Shown here: one piece after another, positions 11,011-23,865 of the stretch
Layout of the letters: each line of letters opens with the position of its first letter
Numbering within the stretch: position 1 is the stretch's first letter
NCBI GenBank assembly: GCA_000733355.1
Contig: JNVV01000013.1
Coordinates: forward strand, 283,323-347,322
Reading direction: 5' to 3'
Length of the DNA: 64,000 nucleotides
From: Falciphora oryzae
Lineage: Eukaryota > Ascomycota > Sordariomycetes > Magnaporthales > Magnaporthaceae
Translations under genes and position numbers: made by a program
The notes under the pieces: model-generated
Databases searched by the model: none
What the model saw: only the letters and a program-made list of their open reading frames with translations
What the model was told of the DNA's origin: nothing

Positions 11011-11353
11011 GCGCCACGCCTCGATAAAAGCAAAGAGATCCGCGGCCGGCTGCCATGTACATTCATAGATACCCGGGAGTTTGCCCTTTGATATTTTATG
11101 GCGCGCAAGGCATTGCTTCCCATGCGTCATCGTGATCACGATATGTTATGTTTGATTATCGGACGCTAACCTGGAACGAAGAGAGCAAACGCAGCGGGTG
11201 CTCCTCCATTTGATGGCACTCCTAACCTAGAAATGACTATTAAAACCACCCTGGCCTTGAAAGTGTCTCCCTCTCATTTGTTCGGCATTTACATCATCCA
11301 TCCCCTTCCTCCCCACCCTGCTCCTGCCCCTCCGAATACCAAGGCCGCCGACC
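11011..11353. other. Intergenic region between PXR1 and the frameshifted ORF
   Basis: About 340 bp without a supported gene. It should hold the PXR1 terminator and the promoter of the next gene. Nothing specific is recognised. Confidence 0.35.
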
Positions 11354-12898
11354 ATGGCGCGCCTTGAGGGGTTGAATAGGGAGTCATCTTCCTCCTCCTT
11401 GAAGCGATAGACTCGCCGATAGATATCAGATCTTTTGTGTTGTCATCCAAGGTCGTCCACAACGTCTTCAAGCCGCACTCTGGTGCCTTCTACCACGCCT
11501 TCGCTGTTCGCATCCACGCATCACCATTATTCCACGAAGTCAGGGCTGCCTTGGACTTACATCCCAAGGTTCTCGAGGAGCGCGGGCGGGGTCGAGCTAG
11601 TGGCCATATTTTCCGCTGTCTTTCCCAGTCCCGGAGCGGGCCATCCTCAACATACAACCAAGACGAGATAGCTGCCCGCAGTGTCTTCGATCTTATTGAT
11701 ATGGTAGACCAGCTCAGCTACGATTACTTCCGTCAATCGGCGCCTCTGTTTTTCAACATTCAGGATCCTACTGCAGGGGAAGCCTCGGACGCTGAGAACT
11801 ACGACTACGACCCCGCCAGCCACTCTTTCTTGAATGTTCCTGGAAGCTGTCGACATTCGCCCAGTGTCACCGAATTGTATCGGCTCCGCAGGGCGTTCCT
11901 CCGCTACCACATGAACTGCGAATCAATCGACTTTTCGCGTCGTCCATTTAGACTATCTGACTTCTTTCGTCGTCTCCGCCCTTGGGAGGTAGCCGAGGTA
12001 GACTGTGTCCATTGCTTTGTCCACACGCTCTACGAGAAAATGCTCGGAGAGATCGAGACGGAATTTTATGACTCTCTCATGACTTTGGCCGAGCCTGTGA
12101 CCCAACACAACCCAGAGGATTTTGTCTCGCTCAGGCCGGCGGACTCCGAGGACCGGATATTCCCGCTATTCTCGCACCAGAAGTGGATGGTTTACTCAGC
12201 TGCCCTTAGCACTCTCGGTCTCGATTTCCTTCAAGTATTCAAGACGCAGACTCGAGACCGCCGCAGCCAGTTCATCCTGGACACCTTTGGCCGAACATGC
12301 TATCAAAACATGCACTATCTGCAAATTCTTCCCCCTTTCACTATCGACTCGCGCGCCCTCCTGTACAATGAGACAAGAAATGCCCGTCCTGCACACTACC
12401 CAGGTGCTGTAGCAGCTTTCCGAGACGCGACGGACCGCCCCAACTTCGCATGGGATGGCCTACGGGGCCTGGTCGCAGGACACGTTCCTGCAGACGGGGC
12501 CCACTTCGTAGCACGAGACCACGGCTGGGCACTTTGGGATATGGACATCCTGAAGGGCGCGGCAGATATCTTTCATGCCTCCGAACAGCATACAGTGCGG
12601 CAACTTTTGGCGTGCCATCAACCCCAGCAGGATTGACGTCGGCCTCATTTCCATGTCCGAATCCGCGTACTCGATGGGCGAGTTCGCGGTCAAGGAAGGC
12701 AGGCTCCTCGGGATTGACTGTGACAGAGGACTCCTAAAGGCCCACCGAAAGGCCTTGGGGAAGCTAGATACCAAGTTCCCCTTCGCGGGAGAGACTATCG
12801 AGTTTGCAGAACTGGACCGTCGCCACGGCGACTACTGGAAAGCGCTGGGGTTACATCCCAAAATCGAGATCATGCTCGCGGCATCAGCGTGCCTTTGA
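11354..12898 (+). pseudogene. Uncharacterised fungal protein gene with a +1 frameshift
   Basis: A long frame is open from about 11430 to 12636 and continues in the next frame to a stop at 12896-12898. The likely start is the ATG at 11354, in an ideal ACCATGG context, with a 47-nt intron (11383-11429) joining MARLEGLNRE to SFVLSSKVVHNVF; that intron is short and its donor (GTCATC) is weak. The first frame encodes about 390 aa including LYRLRRAFLRYHMNCESIDF and RDHGWALWDMDILKGAADIF. Skipping C12574 continues the reading as MPPNSIQCGNFWRAINPSRIDVGLISMSESA for another 107 residues. No GT-AG intron explains the shift. It may be a decayed gene or a single-base assembly error. I cannot name a domain. 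Confidence 0.55.
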
Positions 12899-13346
12899 GG
12901 TGCACTTTGAGAGCCGGGCAGGAAAATGCAGTTTGGGAGTGACGGTATGAGAAGCAACAGGTAGTTGGGGTATTGGTGGGGAAAATGACAATAGCACACA
13001 GAATTGCTTTTGCCGTCCACTTCCGAGACCCTCGTCTCCTGCGCAAAGAAAGTTCTGAACGACAAATGTTCAGAGGTTATACTGTACTTAGGATGGGCCG
13101 ATTCGGTGTCAAGATCTGGTGCTCACCAGTCCCCTGGCAGGTGCGGGATCAATTTAGTCTTAGCGCTGCAGGCGCCTCTCGGATGACCAAATTGACCAGG
13201 CAGCCCAGGACGGTCAATTGAATGCTTTCCCCAAGACCCCGTCTGGTCAGGCTGCGCCTCGCCGACATGCAATGAGGCAAGCGTCGCCTGGGCGGGAGCT
13301 ACTTGTTGGGACCTAGGCGTTTTGAAGCGCCCGACCCTTGGTGGAA
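12899..13346. other. Intergenic region upstream of the CorA-domain gene
   Basis: About 450 bp with no supported gene; presumably the promoter and leader of the 13347 gene. No motif is singled out. Confidence 0.35.
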
Positions 13347-16300
13347 ATGCAGAACATATCAGACGAAGACCAGCCGCAGCCTGTCAAGCGGACAGGGTCA
13401 TTTCCTGTTCCCGAAGGATACCGCCATCTGCGCAATCGGAGACCCCCAACCCTCCAGAGGGAGCAGGAATCCGGTGTTGGCGAGCAGTCCGCACCAGCCC
13501 ATCACCGCTTGGTTTACGGCTATGTCCAGCCAAGCCCATACTATGCCAGCACTCCAGGGGGGCGAGAGTACGGCGCTGCGCCGCCGCCGCCGCTGCCGTC
13601 AGCCCCCATCTATGGCTACTACCCGGTCGTTGGCCCCGGCCCGGGCTGGGCGCGCGACCCGGGCGAGTTCTACGCCGCGACCGACGCTCGCCCGCCACCG
13701 CCCCTGAGGCGCGCGAGCCGCGAGTACCTGCACGAGTCGAGGCGGGAGCAGCGCTCGTCCCAGGACCAGCAGCGGCGCCGCTCGGCAGCTGGCGTCCCCC
13801 GGAGCCCGTTTGCTGCCGCCCCGCCCCCGGTGGTCCGGGAACAGACCAGGAGCGCGCCCGACGAGGAGGACGACTATGACGAGGCTATGGCGTACGAAGA
13901 AAGGACGCCCCGAGCGCGCAGCGCCAGTCTGCTGAGCGGGGACAACGACTCCGAGGACCAGTTCCCGTCCCGTCGCCCCAGCCGGCGCTTCCGCCACCCG
14001 CGCCTGTATGACGGGCCCAACGTCGGGGACTCGGACAGCGACGCGTTCGACGACTACGAGGGCTTCCTGGGCACCACCAAGGCCTTTGAGTTTACCCCCT
14101 CGCGCTCCTCGTCGCGCTCCCTGGTCCAGAGCGACGACAGCGCCGCCGGCTCCGAACGGGAGCAGTCTCCCGCGCGACCTGTCCCCAGCCAGATTATTGA
14201 TGGTATCATTGCCGACCAGAAGGCTGGTGCCGGGATTCTGAATGTGTACGAAAGTCGGTATACGGGCGACGCGCTGTCAGATGGCGCGCACTCCGTCAAG
14301 CTCACCGTTATGCACGACTCCAAGAGCACGAGGCATAGGCAGCCTCTTTTCAGATGGCTGTAAGAATCAGCCTCCTCCTTTTCTTACGGTAGAGTTTCTC
14401 GCTCCGATCACGACATGCTTTCTAACACTGAGCAGGCATGTGAGACAGAATATTATGGACTTTCAAGAGCTGTCGGTATGATGATCTGCCTCTTCGTTTT
14501 TATCCCTGTCCCCATGTCCCTATGTATGCCTAACAGCCTGCACAGAACGAGGTCACGGCAATCCCAGACCTGCCCGATGGGGATCGAAACGTTCTTGTCA
14601 AGCTCCTCACCGAGGTTAAAAGAAACTACATCAAAACAAAGCAAACTCAGAAAGGCTCCAACGTTCGGTTTATGGAGCCCAGATATTTTCAGCTGCCGCT
14701 CCCATCCGAGGACAGCGCCAAGGGGCAGAGCTCAAGGCGACGGACCATCACGTGGATCTGCATCCCATACTTCTCCCTCGAGAAATACGCTGGCCTTGGA
14801 TCCGCGACACAGGCATCCCAATATCCAAACCAGACCCTCCTGCAGGCCCAATACAGTCGCATCAACAGAGAACGCGACATGCAGCAGGCGGTCTGCCAGC
14901 TCGGGGGCAACCTAGCTCCTGGATCCTGCTTCCACATCAATCAGCTCTGGTGCATCGTCATCGACAACTCCTTCCTCGTCACATGTGGCTCAATGAGCGA
15001 GGCGACTCTTCGCGGGGAACCGATAACCATTGTCAACGAACCCGCTAGGAATGGTCGTGGTTCCAACAATGGGACAGCTAGAATCCTTGTTTCATATGGA
15101 GAGGCGGTTCTCTGGGCGATCCCCGTGTATGAGTGCGAAACATGGTTTGTACGTGCGTCATGAGCCCGAGCACTCCAACAAGAAGATAAACGGGCTAGAA
15201 ACGCTCCAAGAATCGATGCTGACAGCCAGGCGCACCTATTTTCTTCTTCTTCAAGTCCTTCTTGACATACTTCCACGATTTCTGGCCGCAGGCCCTTCGC
15301 TTCTGCCACCACGATCGGCCGATTTGCGAAGATGACTGGCCTCGCATCATAAACCTGGCCAAACGATCAACCTCGACCGTCACCCTCAGCCTGAAAATCG
15401 TGGACCCGCCGCAGCCGCCTGCGCGTGGCGTCCTCGGGGGAAAGGACCCGGCCGCAGTGCCGTCGCTCCCAAACAAGAATTCGGCAGTATCGGCTACACA
15501 GGGTCTGAAACCGCCGAAGGGGAAGAGTACAGATCCAGCCAAACCAGGACAAGACAAAGACGACAAGAACACAAAAATCGATATGCATCAGAGCTTCCAC
15601 GTCTTTACATGGCTGGAAACTGTGCTCGTGGGCACGGGAACCGTGACACCCTGGGTTGACAACGAGGCTCTTGACAAACAACTGAAGGAAGTTGATGACT
15701 ATCTGTGCCGAGGCACCAGCTTCACAGACAAGAAGGCTTATCAAGACTGCGAGGAGAGCACCCGGTCGTTCCTGTTCGAGTACCTCGAGCAACAAGGGGC
15801 CGAGATCGAGAAGCTGAAGAATGCGTCTTCAAAAAAGCGCGGGTACGAAGAGCGCATCGATATCTTCAACGCAGCAGACATGGTGTTTCGGTTCTTCCTC
15901 CCGCCGGGTGTCGAGGCGCCGACCGTCAAGAAGTACTGGGGGGCCGTCTCTGCCCTTATCATGGTAGGCCTCTGCAGCCCATCTATTCCCATGGTCTAGG
16001 ACATACGCGGCTCTCTAACTGTTGACTCTACAGCTCTCCTCCACAGATATGAAGAACACGGCGGGAATCAGAAGGAGGCGACAGTCGGATGCTGCACCCC
16101 TGAATGCGCCCATGGTGCGCAAGGTTCTCAGGCAATTAACCCAGCCCATCCAGTCGTTCAAGGCGGTGCTGGCGCACGCGCACCACCGAGACCGAGCCAG
16201 GGTCGTCGTTCCGAACCAGTTTGTGCAAGCCTGGCTGCATCTCCTGATGGGTCTCATTCACAGCTCCGCCGACGGCTACGTATGGCGCGATCATTTCGAG

Positions 16301-17797
16301 TTCGCTGAAGGTCTCATCAGGTCTGCCATGCGGGAGGTTGTCGATGGACTGTCGAGCGTAAATCTGCTTGACAGGGCCGTGATTGGGCCCATGGAGCTCG
16401 TTTCCATGATTGGACTATCACTGTTCCGGGATTTCACGGGAAATCACATAAACATTAGCGAGACGTATTCGGAATATCTCCAGTCGCTGGTACGAGCTTC
16501 TACTTGGGAAACTTCAGCAAGGGCTTGGAATGACTGACAAGGCTGACCTCTGAATCCGCGACCCAGGAATCCGATATCACGACAAAACCGTCGGATCGCT
16601 ACACCCAGCACCGCATCAACCTCCTCAAGCAGGAGCTTCTCATCATCAAGCGAACCATCGTGATGCAGATAGCCATCTCAGGGATCCTGTTCCCCGGAAC
16701 CTCGAGGTCCGGCGACTCATGGGAGACCTGGGCCAAGGTGTCGCGGCAGCGCGGCTACCACGACGAGACGACCCGCCGCCTCGCCCACAATCACCAGCTC
16801 GTGTCCCGGGTCCGCCATCTGGGACCCGCACCCGCCTCGCCCGAGGGATACGTGATGCGAAGCAATCGCCACTACGTCAGCAACAACTACTACCAGTCCG
16901 CCCCGGCCCGCAGGGCGGAGAGGGACAACATGTACACGTACGGCTATCAGGACGACGCCTCCGACGGCGAGACGTGGACTGGCGACTACGGCGCCGCGGC
17001 TGCCGACGTGGCGCAGGGGAACTCCAACGAATACTGGAGGCTGTCGCCCACCTGGAGGGGCGGCTTCCGTGGTCTGCTGTCGCTCGACTGCTTCCAGATC
17101 CTGCAGCGCAAGTCCCAAGAGGTTGATGAGTTCCAGATTCATGCTGAGTCGCTTGAGGAAGATGTGAGCTTCTTCCCTTCCTTTCTTCTTGCCCGAGATG
17201 AGAAGCGGACGGAACGGCTAATGACAAACGCGCACATAACACCAGAACTTAAACAAGGTGGAACTTACCAAGGACCGTCAAGAGATGGCCATCTATGTCT
17301 TCACCCTAGTGACCATTGTATTCCTCCCACTATCAGCGGTCGCCTCAGTGTTTGGCATTAACACGGCAGACATCAGAGACACAGAATTAACACAGGTAAG
17401 CCCAGATTACAGAACAGCTGGTTGTGGTGCATAAAGGGGGTTGGGCGGCCGAAACAGAGAAGCTGACCGAGTCACAAAGTGGGCTTATTGGGCCGCGGCG
17501 ATACCCGTCACGGTCGCTGTTATCGTGCTGGGGCTGTGGTGGATGGGCGAGCTGGGCAACATATTCAGCTGGCTCAGCCTCAAGGGCAAAGCGTCAGGGG
17601 CGTACGCGTCGTACGTGCCATCGAACAGGGGCGGGTGGTACGAGGGAGCGGCAGCCCAAGACTCGCCGCCGCCGCCGCCGCCGACGCCCGGCCCCCTCCC
17701 CACTCCAGTTACCTTTCCCACCCAGCGTCTGCTGAGGATCGCCGGGGTTGATGGCCTGGGCCGCAGGAGCCAGGGACGGAGGGCGGACTACCGTTGA
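13347..17797 (+). CDS. Large fungal protein with C-terminal CorA-like Mg2+ transporter module
   Basis: Eight exons (13347-14359, 14436-14475, 14546-15148, 15256-15963, 16034-16489, 16567-17163, 17258-17395, 17480-17797), all phase-consistent, give 1290 aa. Residues 1-340 are disordered, rich in Pro, Ser, Arg and acidic clusters. The middle part (WICIPYFSLEKYAGLGS, ETWFSFLTYFHDFWPQALRF, LCRGTSFTDKKAYQDC) is the conserved cytosolic region of a Pezizomycotina family. The C-terminus has two membrane helices (about 1150-1170 and 1188-1210) around the loop VFGINTADIRD. This is the CorA fold, where the pore signature is normally GMN; here it reads GIN (1172-1174). Ion transport is therefore inferred from fold only. 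The tail ends in a Pro-rich stretch. The product should be membrane-anchored; the membrane is unknown. Confidence 0.85.
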
Positions 17798-20700
17798 TCA
17801 ATATCGGGGGGACCTATCGCAACGCTCCGTCGCCGCCCACTGAAAACCCACTCTCAGTGAACTATTTACAGCACGCGCGGGCCTTTCTCCCGCTCTTCCG
17901 CCACCCGGGCAATGGGCTCATTCTTGAGGCGGGCCAAGGTGAGGGGGGGACCCGAAAGCGAGACCTTGTCGTCCGGAAACAGCACTGTATCGTACGGCAA
18001 CGACCCCTGCAGTGCAACCGGAACCAGCCTAACGGACGATGATCGATACCCGGCCCCTCTTTTTTTGATACATGCCCCCGCAATTCGAGATCTCGATTAT
18101 CTGCTCAGTTGCATGCTGTCGATGCCGTTGCCTGTCTAGGTGCCTTGTCAACTTAGCCGCTGGTCGTATGAGGCGCTTGGAAGACTCTAGAAGTCTATGA
18201 AACCGGTATAGAAGGGCGAGCAAGGGCATAATCGAAAATGTCACCGAAGTGGCCCCATGTGCCAGTGCCGCGCAGCGCATGACAGAGGCTCACTTTGGAT
18301 AAAGCCGGTCGAGCACTTTGCTCTTAAAAAGGGGAACCGGGAATAGGCGATTAGGCAGGAAATCGTAAGAAGAAGAAAAAAAAAAAAGAACCAAGCTGGA
18401 TATAAACAAGGAACTGGCACGGCGGAAACAGGACATAGGATGCGAGCTCCTGGTAAGCATAAGCTCAGTTGACAAGCTTTTGTCCGGCCCAAAAATCGAG
18501 GCCCGGTCGTAGCGCCACCCTCAAACCGGATTCGACCTTGCATCGAGCTGTCGATCTTCGGAGACTTTGTTCTTGCCACTATTTCGAGTTGAATGCACAT
18601 AGGGCCAAGGCGGCGGGCCCCGCGGAGGGCGCTCCACCCGGGTTGCGTCGATTCTCCATGTCCCACCTCGACTCGAGATATCTAGGTACACACATGTACA
18701 TAGATATACATACACATCGACAATGCTGCTACGGTGGTGGTGGCGCGTGGTTGGTTCGGCCGGGTCGGCAACCTGAACCGCTCCCCGAAAAACAAAACAA
18801 GGCCGGACTTGGCCCTTGGGACACCTGGTCTCGTTTCTCCCGCCGCCGCCCATCTCCCTTTCCCCACCGGCCGGCTTATACGAAGTGCTTTCCCGCGAGC
18901 GACCTACGGGAGGGTGTGGATACTGGGGGCTGCCACTCGGTGCACTCTTCTCCACAGGCAAGGTGGCGGCGGGTCACGTCCGCCAGAAAAAAACAGAGAC
19001 TGCGAAAATATCCCCTCCAATTAAGTTGCAGCCAGCACAAGGAGACAAACACCGAATGTAATAAAAATAAAACTTTTGGGAAATCTGCAATCGGAATTTA
19101 TACGACAGTTTTCTTTTTTGTGAAACCAGCTGTTTTGCTTGAGATATGATCGATTGAAATCGCCAGGTTGTGCACCTTTGAAGGGAACGACAGGGGTAGG
19201 AATGCTGTTTTGCGGTCTCGATTATTTTCTGGCGGGTCACTCACCGGGTTTAGGTGGTTAGGCGCTCCCTGTCGCCAAGTCGCGAGTCAGGGGCGTGCCG
19301 CCCGATCAAGCTTTATCTTTCCTGAACCTGGTCAGACTTTCCAGTCGTTGAACCCTAAAAAAAACTGGCTTAAACTGGACTGATGATGGGGAGTTGGCTG
19401 GTTGGATGGGCCGATGTGGCATCAAAATGACGGTTCCCCATCTCCGTGCACCGTCGTTCAACAGGAACGAAAGGGAAAAAAAAAAAAAATCGTGGTCATG
19501 GGGGGTTTGTCCCCTCCTTTCTCTCTCTTCCACGTTTAACCTCTTTGTGTCCCGATCCGTGGCTGGGCTTGTCACCTGTCATCCTTTTCTGGGCCGCGCG
19601 TATGTGACCGGTGAGGGTTGGGTGGTCCTGGGAGGAGGGGCTGACAATGAGGAGGAGGAGAAGGAGGACTCGACCCAAGGGTGGCGGCGGTGCGCGCGTG
19701 CTCTATTGGCCGCTAAAAGGTCGTTGTCCGGCCCGGCCGGTAGTGCCACTGCATGCTGCACGACAAGACAAGAATGGACAAGACAGCCCAAGACAAACGG
19801 GGACTTTTCTCCTGTGCGCCCCTCGCACAGCCCATGCAGGAAAACGGGGTCCTTTTCTGGGCCGGCCGGGTTCTAGACCCAGAGAAAGCACCTGGACGAC
19901 ATGTCGGTCCTTTGCTGCTTGGCGGGAGGCAGGTATGTGTGTCTGTGGTGCCTGCGTGGCTACGCGCCTAGGTCAGCTCTGTGCGCTGCTGGCTTGCTTT
20001 CAACTTTTGTTGAATCAATCGACCATGCGGCGACCGGGGCGATGGCGCGGGGAATCGAAAGATGGGCATTTTTGTTGACGGAGAATAAGTGTTTGGGCCT
20101 GGGACCATCCATCTGCCGACCCGGGGTTGCGCGGCACTGCGAGTCAAGAAGCCAAAACTCCCATCTTCTCAGGGATCGATTTTATCGACAGTTCGCTGGT
20201 TTGATGTTGCCTGTCCTGTCTCTCTCCTTGCCATATCATACATGGGGGCAGGTAGGGCGTCCAGGGAGGTGGGAGACACCATGGCAAGACTCAGCTGGCG
20301 CCACCTGGAAACAAGCCGAGGACTGGAGGTCGTCAAAGAACAAGCAAGCACAGGGAGGAGAGAAAGGAGAACCTGGGAGGAGGGGCTATTCCGCCCGCAC
20401 GCATCGCATCCGCAGGTGGTGGGTCTCAACAAGGGCTGCACTCGACCGGATTTTCCATGCTGGCAATGCAGCAGCCAGCATGCACCCACGCGTTAACTTG
20501 AACGCTCGCCCGCTCCACTCCTCCAAACCCACCAAGCAGGCGACCCTCCCCTCAACATCCGTCGTCACCACCGCCGACTGGCCAGCCGATGGGCGCGTGT
20601 CCGGCCGATGGCTACGCCCAGGCATTGGCTCGTCGTCGTCGTCGACACGCTGCATCTCTGGGTGCGCCGAGTGCTACGCTACGCTACGCAAGCTTGCCTG

Positions 20701-23700
20701 GCCGGTAGGCCCTGCCTGCATGTTTGCATGTTTGCATGTCCGTCTGCCTCATCAGCCCCCATCTGCAAGTCTCCCTGCACGGAGAAAGTTCGATAAGGGA
20801 GGGGGAGAGGGGAGAGATCGAGCGGACGAGTCAAGGAGCCAAGGTCGGGTTCTGCAATTTCCAGATCTCATACCCTCAACTGGCAGGTTTTCAGCGAACA
20901 GCACCCGGGGTCAGAAAATCGGATAAAGTATGTGATCGGCGGCACATACCGAACTTCATTCCAACCTTTTTTTTTCTTTTTTTTTTCCAGTTTCTTTCTT
21001 TGTGATAGATACCTTGACCGGGTAGCCGCCTAGCATTCCAGTCCAACTCGTTTCCCCAGTCCCTCCATTACCGCTGGGCCATTGGATGGGTAGCGACGGC
21101 GGTGAAGGTGGGGGAGGCGAGCCGGCGCCGGGCGGCTAGGCCGGAAAGGATTTAGTCCAGCATATTCGCGCACGGACTATCGGACTATCGACATCTTTGG
21201 CTTGGTCTTGGGTTTCCATGCGAGCTAATCTCAAGGAAATCCCCCACGTGGGTATTTTTGGGCAGCGGCGGCGGCGGCGGCGGAGGTGCTCGACAAGGGC
21301 AACCCGACGTGCGGTGAAGCTGAGACCAGACGCTTGTCGGGAAAGCCCCAGGCAGCTAGCCGCCGGAGGTTCACACCACCCCGTCTTTCCTGCCGTGAGA
21401 AAGAGTATGTGGTGTCGCGTCCTCGCTTGGAGCGGGTACTCATCTGTGAGATGGCTTGGTAGGCACGTAGGTTATTTACGGATAGCACCAATGGTACGAT
21501 GTGGGGGGTGCAATGGCGCCGCAGCGGACAAGCCAAGGCCGTCTGCAGGCGTCTTGAATAAGACAGGCCGCCCGCCAATGGCATGTTGTCCATTATTGCC
21601 TGCTGTCCCTGGCTGGCGATGATGAACAATTGAGATGTTATCCATATCGCCCCCTAGCAGGGGACTGCATCGCATCTGATGGGCGTGCAGCCGGAGCCCT
21701 TGGCGGTTGGCCTGATGCTCGACTCACCGCCGTCGCAGCAATGTCTGCCTGTCCTTGAGCTGCAAAGCGAGTGAGCACGGCCATGGGCTCTTGTCTTCTG
21801 CTGGTCGCTCTCGGGTCCCAGGCACAATTGCTGCGCCAAGACCGCCTGGCGAGCCGACTTCCGCGGGTGGGCTTTGAAGGAGGAGGGCGACCAGGGAAAG
21901 TCTAAACGAGCCAAGTGACGCGGCGAAGGTTTGCTTGTTGCGGGGAGCTAAGCAAAGGAAGACCTAGGGAAGGCCATCCGCACACACCACCTACCCGACG
22001 GAGGAAGAAACCCTACAGACTGACGTTAGCTTGCCCACTGCCTGTGCACGGCAGCCAAATAAAAATCTGCAGCCCCGACAACGCTGATTGGAACACCCAT
22101 TACCCGAACTTATCCTGCAGATCTCCTTTCCTATTTCTCATATCTTTGAAGAGATATAACTTAGGGGCATCAACTGGAAGTTTCGGGTGTTCTAACTACC
22201 CCGGTTGTGCAGTTTATACGGACTGCAGGCTTTTATTTGAGGAACGTGCCGTGGTCGTGGAGACGGCGTTTAGCGTCGACTGCCCGTCATCTGGATTCGA
22301 TGAGTGGGATGGGGTAGCCGACCATGGATGCCAAGTTTTCGGCTGAATATAAAGCGTCTGATATTTTAGCGCGTTGCGAGGCAGAGTAGTGGAATGAAAT
22401 AAAGAAATAGGGGGGTGGTTGCTGAGTGAGTGGGCCTTGCAGAACGAGCTGGTCGTTCGTTCTCTTGGCCGGCGGCAAGCAGCTTCCATCCACCTTCCTC
22501 GCTGCTCCTCCAGATGATCCCGTCTTCGGTCCGTCGTGGCAAGTTGCACCGACACCGGATCTTGGGTGGGTGGCGATGGGGTCTGCGGCAGATTTCTGCC
22601 GCCCCCCTGCTCCCCCACAAGACAAAATAAGCTACGTGTCACGGTCTGCCGCAAGAAAGAGAGCCCAACGTGCGATGCAATTCGACGAGAGGAGGAGGGT
22701 TTCATTCCACGGCCTTCAGTTCGCGCCGATTCCTCACGCTTCTTACCCCGCAAAAGCACCCGCACAATCGTCGAGTGGGGCACCCGCTGGTGACGTCTAT
22801 CGAGGGCCCCGCGAATCAGGAGGCGACCTCGGGCATATTAGTGAGCGAGGCGGCGGCCACAGACCCTTGTTAACGGACCCTGCGTACCTTTTTGCCTTTC
22901 TTGGCACGCACCCTCGGCCCCACTTGGTTTCCCCAGACTGGGTATTCCCGGCCCCCGTCCCCTGCCACAAAGCCTCTCCACTCCCACCCTCCTGCCAGTC
23001 GAGACGAGGTTTCGTTTTTGTGGGTTATTTCCCGTTTCTTTTCCTGCTGGGCTGCCACACCACGGAGCCTTCACAGAATACGAAAAAGAGGGGGAGATGG
23101 ATGCCAGTCAATTCCGAGATACGTAAGAGATACAGCTGGCAGGTAGACGCAGTCAGCTTGTCTGTTGTCGGTGTGTGCTCCAATGGATGTGATGGGTGGG
23201 AGCCCTTAGACAACGAACAACGGTGGCGGGCGTGCTGCACAGACAGGGTTCTGGGAGCAATTGGAGGGCGCTGACAGGCCCGCCCCTGGGGTGCGTGCAC
23301 CGTCCTGGACCCCCGCTGCAGAGCCCAATCATGTCGCCGGACGGGTCCGGTCGTTGAGCAAATTGTCATCACGGGAGGTGCTATTTGATCGATGAGGAAG
23401 TGCCCAACCGTGCTTCCATGTGAGCACTCTGTCCCGGTCTGTTTGTGTGTTTGTTTAGGGAAAAGTCAAAACCAGCAGCCTCGAGCTCGCCGTCGTCATC
23501 TTGGCATCACTGCAGCGCCAATCTGTCCTCACAACCTCGATTGCTCGGATACAGAGCTGGCGGCAAACAGCGAGCCTGCACGGGTCAGTGCGTCTTGCAT
23601 TCGACTCTCTTCTCCGCCGCCGAGTCCGACCATCACCAAGTCCGCCGGGCGCTGGAAATCGCCACCAGGATGGCACTTAACTGAACATCGTCTTTTTGAT

Positions 23701-23865
23701 TTGAGCAAGATTGCACACGCCCCGTCTGAGATAGCACCACGACGTCACACGCCATTCCAGCAGCGCAGCCAATTCGTTTAGATTGGCGGGGGTGAGTCCG
23801 CTGTCCGCAGCGAAAAGAGTCGAGGCGGCCCATGCTTTGCGATGTTGCAGATCGCTGATAATGGA
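17798..23865. other. Gene-poor region of about 6 kb
   Basis: No gene is supported. The longest frame (19901-20926, plus strand) has no family features and an unlikely composition. Simple features include a short GGC microsatellite (21265-21283), a CCCACGTGGG palindrome (21243-21252), GCATGTTT-type short repeats near 20718-20740, a duplicated GGACTATC near 21173-21188 and A/T tracts near 18371-18387 and 19477-19489. It may be an extended regulatory region for the 24456 gene or harbour unrecognised non-coding transcripts; neither can be shown here. Confidence 0.4.

Noticed and set aside
19901..20926. A 341-codon plus-strand frame in the gene-poor region
   Set aside because: No domain, signal or splice structure; Cys/Trp/Arg-rich composition is typical of random GC-rich frames.
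22426..23274. A 282-codon plus-strand frame
   Set aside because: Same reasons: no family motif and no matching splice signals.
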